Assembly (NCBI GenBank): GCA_022843785.1
Contig: JALHMZ010000015.1
Span: 1-64,000 of the forward strand
Source of the DNA: Nitrospira sp.
GTDB taxonomy: Bacteria > Nitrospirota > Nitrospiria > Nitrospirales > Nitrospiraceae
Length of the DNA: 64,000 nt
Reading direction: 5' to 3'
Part shown: piece after piece, positions 60,195 through 64,000 of the stretch
How positions within the stretch are numbered: position 1 is the first letter of the stretch
Layout of the letters: each line of letters starts with the position of its first letter
Made by a program: the position numbers and the translations under genes
The notes under the pieces: generated by a model
What the model saw: only the letters and a program-made list of their open reading frames with translations
What the model was told of the DNA's origin: nothing
Databases searched by the model: none

Positions 60195-60629
60195 TCATTG
60201 CTTGCCAACAAATAATGATCGTTCCAACGTGGCAAAGAAGTTCTGATAGACCTTGGGATCGTCGATGGGCTTGTTGTTATAGATGGCGTTGGCTCGGATC
60301 GTCATCCGGCCTTCGGCTTCGGGCCGGACGGTGACGGTCACCCCCACAACATCGTAGAAGTTCGGTTCGGCAAAGCGCGCAGCCGTGACCAATCCCAATG
60401 ACTCATTGGCCCGCTCGATGATGAAGCCCAAATCTTGAAGTGCGGCAATCACGCCGCGCATGGCTGCCTGCCGCTCTTTCACATCGAAGGAGCGAGTTTG
60501 TATGCTCCGAATCTTCAGTTGCGCCTCGGTCGGCGCGAGCAGATCAGGACTGGGTTGCGGGGCGACACAACCTTGCGCAACGACCAACAGGGAAGCGGCC
60601 AATAGGCCGATCACGTTCTCATGTGTCAT
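60195..60629 (-). CDS. Lipoprotein, second family, member B
   Basis: A 144-residue predicted lipoprotein with lipobox VVAQGC. It holds the shared core QTRSFDVKERQAAMRGVI, ALQDLGFIIERANESLG and the ending YQNFFATLERSLFVGKQ. ATG 60629 follows GAGGTAAAC; longer frames run into member C. It is the shortest of the three and lies 13 bases after member C. Probably co-transcribed with both. Confidence 0.74.
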   Translation of the reverse strand: MTHENVIGLLAASLLVVAQGCVAPQPSPDLLAPTEAQLKIRSIQTRSFDVKERQAAMRGVIAALQDLGFIIERANESLGLVTAARFAEPNFYDVVGVTVTVRPEAEGRMTIRANAIYNNKPIDDPKVYQNFFATLERSLFVGKQ

Positions 60630-60642
60630 GTTTACCTCACGT

Positions 60643-61236
60643 TCAGAGTGCGAACGGCTCCAGAAACACAGCTTTCGACAGTTTGGCAAAGAAGGTCTGG
60701 TACAGCACAGGGTCACGCAGCATTTCCATCCGTTGCTGGCCTGGTGGGATCGCCTGTTGGCCGGACGAACCATCCCCTTTCCAGACGACTCGGTAAAACA
60801 TAACCCGGACCTCCTGGCGTGTGGCTTCCGGGTTCACAGGCCTGGTGACCAACGCTGCAGCGATTTTTTGATGCAGGTCCACGGGAATGACGATCGGAGG
60901 CTGTTGGACCAACACCAGCGCGGTGCTCAGGAGAAAGACAAAGAAGCGGCTGATGTCCTGACCGTGCTCGCGGGCACTCCGCTCTTTCGTCGCCCGCAGA
61001 AATCCAACCTCTCGCACGCTTTCTTCGACCTGAAACCCTAAGTCTTGCAGGACGGCGGCCGACGCGGACAGCAGCTCGGCTTCGTCCCTTGTTTCAAAAC
61101 CGCGGGTTTGCATAGCCCGGTTGGCAGCGCTCTCGGCTTTCAGCTGGAACAATTCGTCCGGTTGTGTGTGCGCGACACAGCCCGTCATCTGACTCCCGAG
61201 AACCAGGGCGCCCGCCACTATGATCCAGAGCCGCAT
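60643..61236 (-). CDS. Lipoprotein, second family, member C
   Basis: A 197-residue predicted lipoprotein (lipobox QMTGC). The shared core is MQTRGFETRDEAELLSA and LQDLGFQVEESVREVGF. It carries one extra hydrophobic segment, FFVFLLSTALVLVQQPP, absent from members A and B. It ends with YQTFFAKLSKAVFLEPF, again like them. ATG 61236 is chosen because it starts a normal signal peptide; an upstream frame would add 24 non-signal residues. Confidence 0.74.
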   Translation of the reverse strand: MRLWIIVAGALVLGSQMTGCVAHTQPDELFQLKAESAANRAMQTRGFETRDEAELLSASAAVLQDLGFQVEESVREVGFLRATKERSAREHGQDISRFFVFLLSTALVLVQQPPIVIPVDLHQKIAAALVTRPVNPEATRQEVRVMFYRVVWKGDGSSGQQAIPPGQQRMEMLRDPVLYQTFFAKLSKAVFLEPFAL

Positions 61237-61255
61237 CGTCAAGTCCCAGCCCCAA

Positions 61256-61648
61256 TCAGAATTGAGTGTAATTATAGGTAAAGTCGCGGACCTTTTTGTC
61301 TTCGTCATACTTAATGATAACGGTCAGTGTCCGCTGGCGCTGCGAACTGGAGCTGTCGCGCGAACTAGCACCTAGAATGATGAGGCCCGCAAAGGTGGAG
61401 CTGGCCGTATCGACCCGATCTGTGGATACCTTGTCGTAGATCCAAACCTCCCGGCGCTTCTCGTCTGTCGTAACAATATTGGGGCTTCCGAGCAATTCCG
61501 CCACCTGAGAAGCCGGCATCCCGACCTTCACCTCGCCCTGCACCTTCCCGACTGTCAGCCGGTCTTCTTTAATTTCGGCCTTCCCGCCGGCACATCCCGA
61601 GACAGCCACCACCAGACACATACCCATCGCCATCCATGTTCGTTTCAT
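61256..61648 (-). CDS. BamE/SmpA-like outer-membrane lipoprotein
   Basis: A 130-residue lipoprotein (lipobox AVSGC) with an SmpA/OmlA-type fold: VKVGMPASQVAELLGSPNIV (the conserved GM-xxxVxxLLGxP motif), then REVWIYD and a C-terminal strand pair (TLTVIIKYDEDKKVRDFTYN). In BamE this fold helps assemble outer-membrane proteins; many distant relatives exist. AGGAGG precedes ATG 61648. It heads the minus-strand lipoprotein series and is about 20 bp upstream of member C. Confidence 0.82.
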   Translation of the reverse strand: MKRTWMAMGMCLVVAVSGCAGGKAEIKEDRLTVGKVQGEVKVGMPASQVAELLGSPNIVTTDEKRREVWIYDKVSTDRVDTASSTFAGLIILGASSRDSSSSQRQRTLTVIIKYDEDKKVRDFTYNYTQF

Positions 61649-61944
61649 GAGAAGTTCCTCCTGAAATACGACGACTCTGCCCTCAACCGATGCCTCTCTC
61701 ACTTAGAATACACACTCCAAGGTTTGAAATCACCTTGCGAGCCAAGCCTCCCGTTACCATAATAAGAACATCTTTGGCCTTAACCCGCATGCCCCTCGAT
61801 AGCTTCCCATCAGATCCCCCCCCCGCCTTTAGTTTTGCCCGGACACGACCGATAGTGATATCGGAACGCTGATTCGGCTTAAACCGATGTACACAACTGT
61901 CACACCGGCGAACATGTGTGCAGCCTACTCGGAAAGGCTCTGAT

Positions 61945-62802
61945 ATGACCTCAGCTCAAGAACTTATTCGATCCTGCTCCACCATGTTTACACTCCCGGA
62001 AATCTATACCCGTGTCCGCGCGGTCGTCGATAACCCCGAGTCATCGATGGACGACCTGGCAAACGCGATCAAAATCGATCCGGCCATCGCGGCGCGTCTC
62101 TTGAAAGTCGTGAACAGCCCGCTGTATGGATTCCCGAAGCAGATTGACAGTATCAGCCGCGCGGTCAACATGATCGGCATGCAATCCGTCAGCGACTTGG
62201 TCGCCGCCACTACGATCGGGCGAACCTTCTCAGGAATGACAGCAGGCCTCATGGATCTTCCGTCCTTCTGGAGGAAAAGTGTGCTCTGTGCCCTGATGGC
62301 AGGGAAAATCGCCAAAGCCAGCGGCATCATGGAAAGCGAGCGCTTCTTTATCGAGGGGCTCTTGCGGGACATCGGACACTTAGTCCTCTATCAAACCGTG
62401 CCGCAACGGGCACAGTCTGCCCTGATCGAGTCCGGACATCTCGGAACAAGGCTGGCCGAAGTGGAACAATCGAATATCGGATGCGACTTTGCCGAAGTCG
62501 GTGCGGAGTTAGTTCGCTTCTGGGGTATGCCGAGTCCCATTGAGCAGGCCATTCGCTACCAGATCCATCCAGAGGAAGCAATTGAGTATCAGCTGCACGC
62601 GTCGATCGTTCACCTGGCCGGAGTTGCCGCCGATGTCGCTCAGTTGGAAACGAATCGGGCCGTCGATCCACCCCCGTTCGACCCGTTTGCTCTCACCTGC
62701 ACGCAGTTCAAAGTAGACACGCACCAATCTCTACTGACCGAGGCTCAGCAGGAGCTGCAGGACACGCTGGCCTTTATTTCTCCGTTGGCGACGGCCGCGT
62801 AG
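61945..62802 (+). CDS. HDOD-domain signalling protein
   Basis: A 285-residue cytosolic protein filled by an HDOD domain (about residues 10-205). Typical patterns are DDLANAIKIDPAIAARLLKVVNSPLYGFP, ISRAVNMIGMQSVSDLVAA and SFWRKSVLCALMAGKIAK. HDOD proteins are catalytically inactive relatives of HD hydrolases that relay signals. ATG 61945 follows AAAGG. It is convergent with the sigma-54 activator. Confidence 0.85.
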   Translation: MTSAQELIRSCSTMFTLPEIYTRVRAVVDNPESSMDDLANAIKIDPAIAARLLKVVNSPLYGFPKQIDSISRAVNMIGMQSVSDLVAATTIGRTFSGMTAGLMDLPSFWRKSVLCALMAGKIAKASGIMESERFFIEGLLRDIGHLVLYQTVPQRAQSALIESGHLGTRLAEVEQSNIGCDFAEVGAELVRFWGMPSPIEQAIRYQIHPEEAIEYQLHASIVHLAGVAADVAQLETNRAVDPPPFDPFALTCTQFKVDTHQSLLTEAQQELQDTLAFISPLATAA

Positions 62803-62878
62803 CAGAATCCTGCACCGGCTACGGCTTCACCGTGCGCGGCAATTGATCGCACGGACTGATGAGGCGCGCACACCTATG

Positions 62879-64000
62879 TTATTCATCCTCCTCATCGCTC
62901 CTGTGCGCTGACGGAATTCCGTAGCGTTTGCATTTCTCCCACAGCGCTTTGCGGGACAGGCCGAGGATCTTTGACGCCGCCGTGCGGCTGCCTTCGGCGC
63001 GCTCCAGCACAGACAGAATATACTCCTTCTCGAAACCCTCCCGCGCTGCAGCCAGCGAGGTCAGAACTGTATCTGCTTTCTTCGGTCCCCCGGTCAGACC
63101 CTCGCTGCAAAAACCGCAGGAGTCTTGCGGTGGTCCGCCCAGGTACGGGCAGGATTGGAACCCGCACAGGTCGGCCGGCTGAATCACATCCCGCTCATGC
63201 CCCAACGCCACGGCCCGCTCGACCACGTTTTCGAGCTCACGCACATTCCCCGGATAGGAATAGCGCAGCAGCAACTCGCGCGCAGGGGGCGAGAATCCTC
63301 GCAGCTTCTTGTTCAGCTTGCCTGAGCAGGTGTCCAGCACATGCTCGGCAATCACCATGATATCTTCCTGCCGCTCCCGCAGCGGTGGAACAATCACCTG
63401 CACGACATTGAGCCGGTAAAAGAGGTCCTCTCGAAACCGTCCCTGCGCAACTTCCTTGCGCAGATCCTTTTGTGTCGCACACACGAGGCGTACATCCGCA
63501 TCAATCGTGTCGTTTCCCCCCACCCGTTCGAACGTTCGTTCCTGCAACACCCGCAAGAGTTTCACCTGAACCGCCGCAGACAGTTCACCGATCTCATCGA
63601 GAAACAATGTCCCGCGATGTGCCAACTCAAATCGCCCCCGGCGCTGCCGCATCGCCCCGGTAAACGCGCCCTTCTCATGGCCGAACAGCTCGGCCTCCAA
63701 CAGTGTTTCCGGCAGGGCGGCGCAACTCACCTTGATCAGCGGAGCATCCCGCCGGGGACTGTTCTGATGTACCGCATTGGCCACCAGCTCTTTCCCCGTT
63801 CCGCTTTCACCAAGAATCAACACCGTCGAGTCGGTCGCCGCCACCAGCTTGATCTTGTCCAGCACCGCGCGCATCCGGCTGTTGACGCCCAGAATGCCGC
63901 CGAAGCTGAACTTGTCTTCCAGTACCGCCTTGAGATCCTGATTTTCCCGGCGGAGCGCGACCACATGGCCGATCCGCTCAACGATCAGCAGCAACTCATC
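62879..64000 (-). CDS. Sigma-54-dependent NtrC-family response regulator (partial, truncated by window edge)
   Basis: At least 373 residues visible; the frame remains open at the right edge, and the visible start ([23 protein letters not shown]) is the linker that normally follows a receiver domain. Visible parts: an AAA+ domain with Walker A GESGTGKE, the sigma-54 contact loop GAFTGA, and LFLDEIGEL; then a C-terminal Fis-type helix-turn-helix ([25 protein letters not shown]). Between them lies an unusual Cys-rich segment: CGFQSC, then [10 protein letters not shown], then CGFC. It should activate sigma-54 promoters when phosphorylated. The target genes are unknown. Confidence 0.88.
   Translation of the reverse strand, partial: DELLLIVERIGHVVALRRENQDLKAVLEDKFSFGGILGVNSRMRAVLDKIKLVAATDSTVLILGESGTGKELVANAVHQNSPRRDAPLIKVSCAALPETLLEAELFGHEKGAFTGAMRQRRGRFELAHRGTLFLDEIGELSAAVQVKLLRVLQERTFERVGGNDTIDADVRLVCATQKDLRKEVAQGRFREDLFYRLNVVQVIVPPLRERQEDIMVIAEHVLDTCSGKLNKKLRGFSPPARELLLRYSYPGNVRELENVVERAVALGHERDVIQPADLCGFQSCPYLGGPPQDSCGFCSEGLTGGPKKADTVLTSLAAAREGFEKEYILSVLERAEGSRTAASKILGLSRKALWEKCKRYGIPSAHRSDEEDE

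Noticed and set aside
1..64000. tRNA, rRNA or CRISPR loci
   Set aside because: I looked for T-loop motifs, rRNA-like conserved stretches and regularly spaced repeats and saw none; the dispersed repeats are not regularly spaced.

Overview
This 64 kb window looks like chromosomal DNA from a Nitrospira-like bacterium (phylum Nitrospirota). It is GC-rich and Gram-negative in character: there are many lipoproteins, a TolC-type outer-membrane protein and periplasmic multiheme cytochromes. The assignment rests on gene content: two exported heme-b proteins of the ethylbenzene-dehydrogenase gamma type (the family that supplies candidate NxrC subunits in Nitrospira), a family of pentaheme cytochromes, a SmbP-like metal-binding protein of the kind known from nitrifiers, and a Pup protein ending in Gly-Gly-Glu. 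No rRNA, tRNA or CRISPR array was recognised, and no database search was possible.

Layout. 0-5 kb is an accessory stretch: the end of an IS3-type element, an AT-richer operon of three overlapping unknown genes, a gene fragment, a 207-bp MITE-like repeat, a Sel1-repeat lipoprotein and a small secreted protein. 5-31.8 kb is mostly housekeeping: a TolC-like protein, a CPBP protein, a UvrA-family protein, DUF3422, a three-domain lipoprotein, AlgH, a nitrilase-family hydrolase, SmbP, an overlapping operon (deacetylase-family protein, pentaheme cytochrome, rhodanese), a TPR protein plus nucleoside deaminase, an M3 peptidase, a Fur-box-controlled Bfd-type ferredoxin, an exported flavodoxin-like protein, RelA/SpoT and RecJ. 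32-34.6 kb holds pup and an H+-pyrophosphatase.

35.8-49.4 kb is a run of 13 genes, all on the minus strand, that reads as a respiratory module. In transcription order it holds a HExxH protein, a four-cluster ferredoxin, a TorD-like chaperone, an NxrC-like protein, a strong terminator, a B12-type radical SAM protein, a polytopic membrane protein, a TPR protein, TatA, an NHL-repeat protein, a second NxrC-like protein, a PDZ protein and two pentaheme cytochromes. The chaperone, Fe-S, heme-b and Tat parts suit a molybdopterin oxidoreductase, but no catalytic alpha/beta subunits lie here.

49.6-64 kb has a WD40 protein, a SIMPL protein, an 860-bp AT-rich gap with DnaA-box-like sites, a PilZ protein, and then an accessory lipoprotein island bounded by two decayed copies of the same MFS transporter, both broken at nearly the same codon. 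The island carries three paralogous lipoproteins and an ankyrin-repeat lipoprotein fused to cytochrome c. A second family of three lipoproteins, a BamE-like lipoprotein, an HDOD protein and a sigma-54 activator that runs off the right edge complete the window. Families of short dispersed repeats occupy many of the intergenic gaps.
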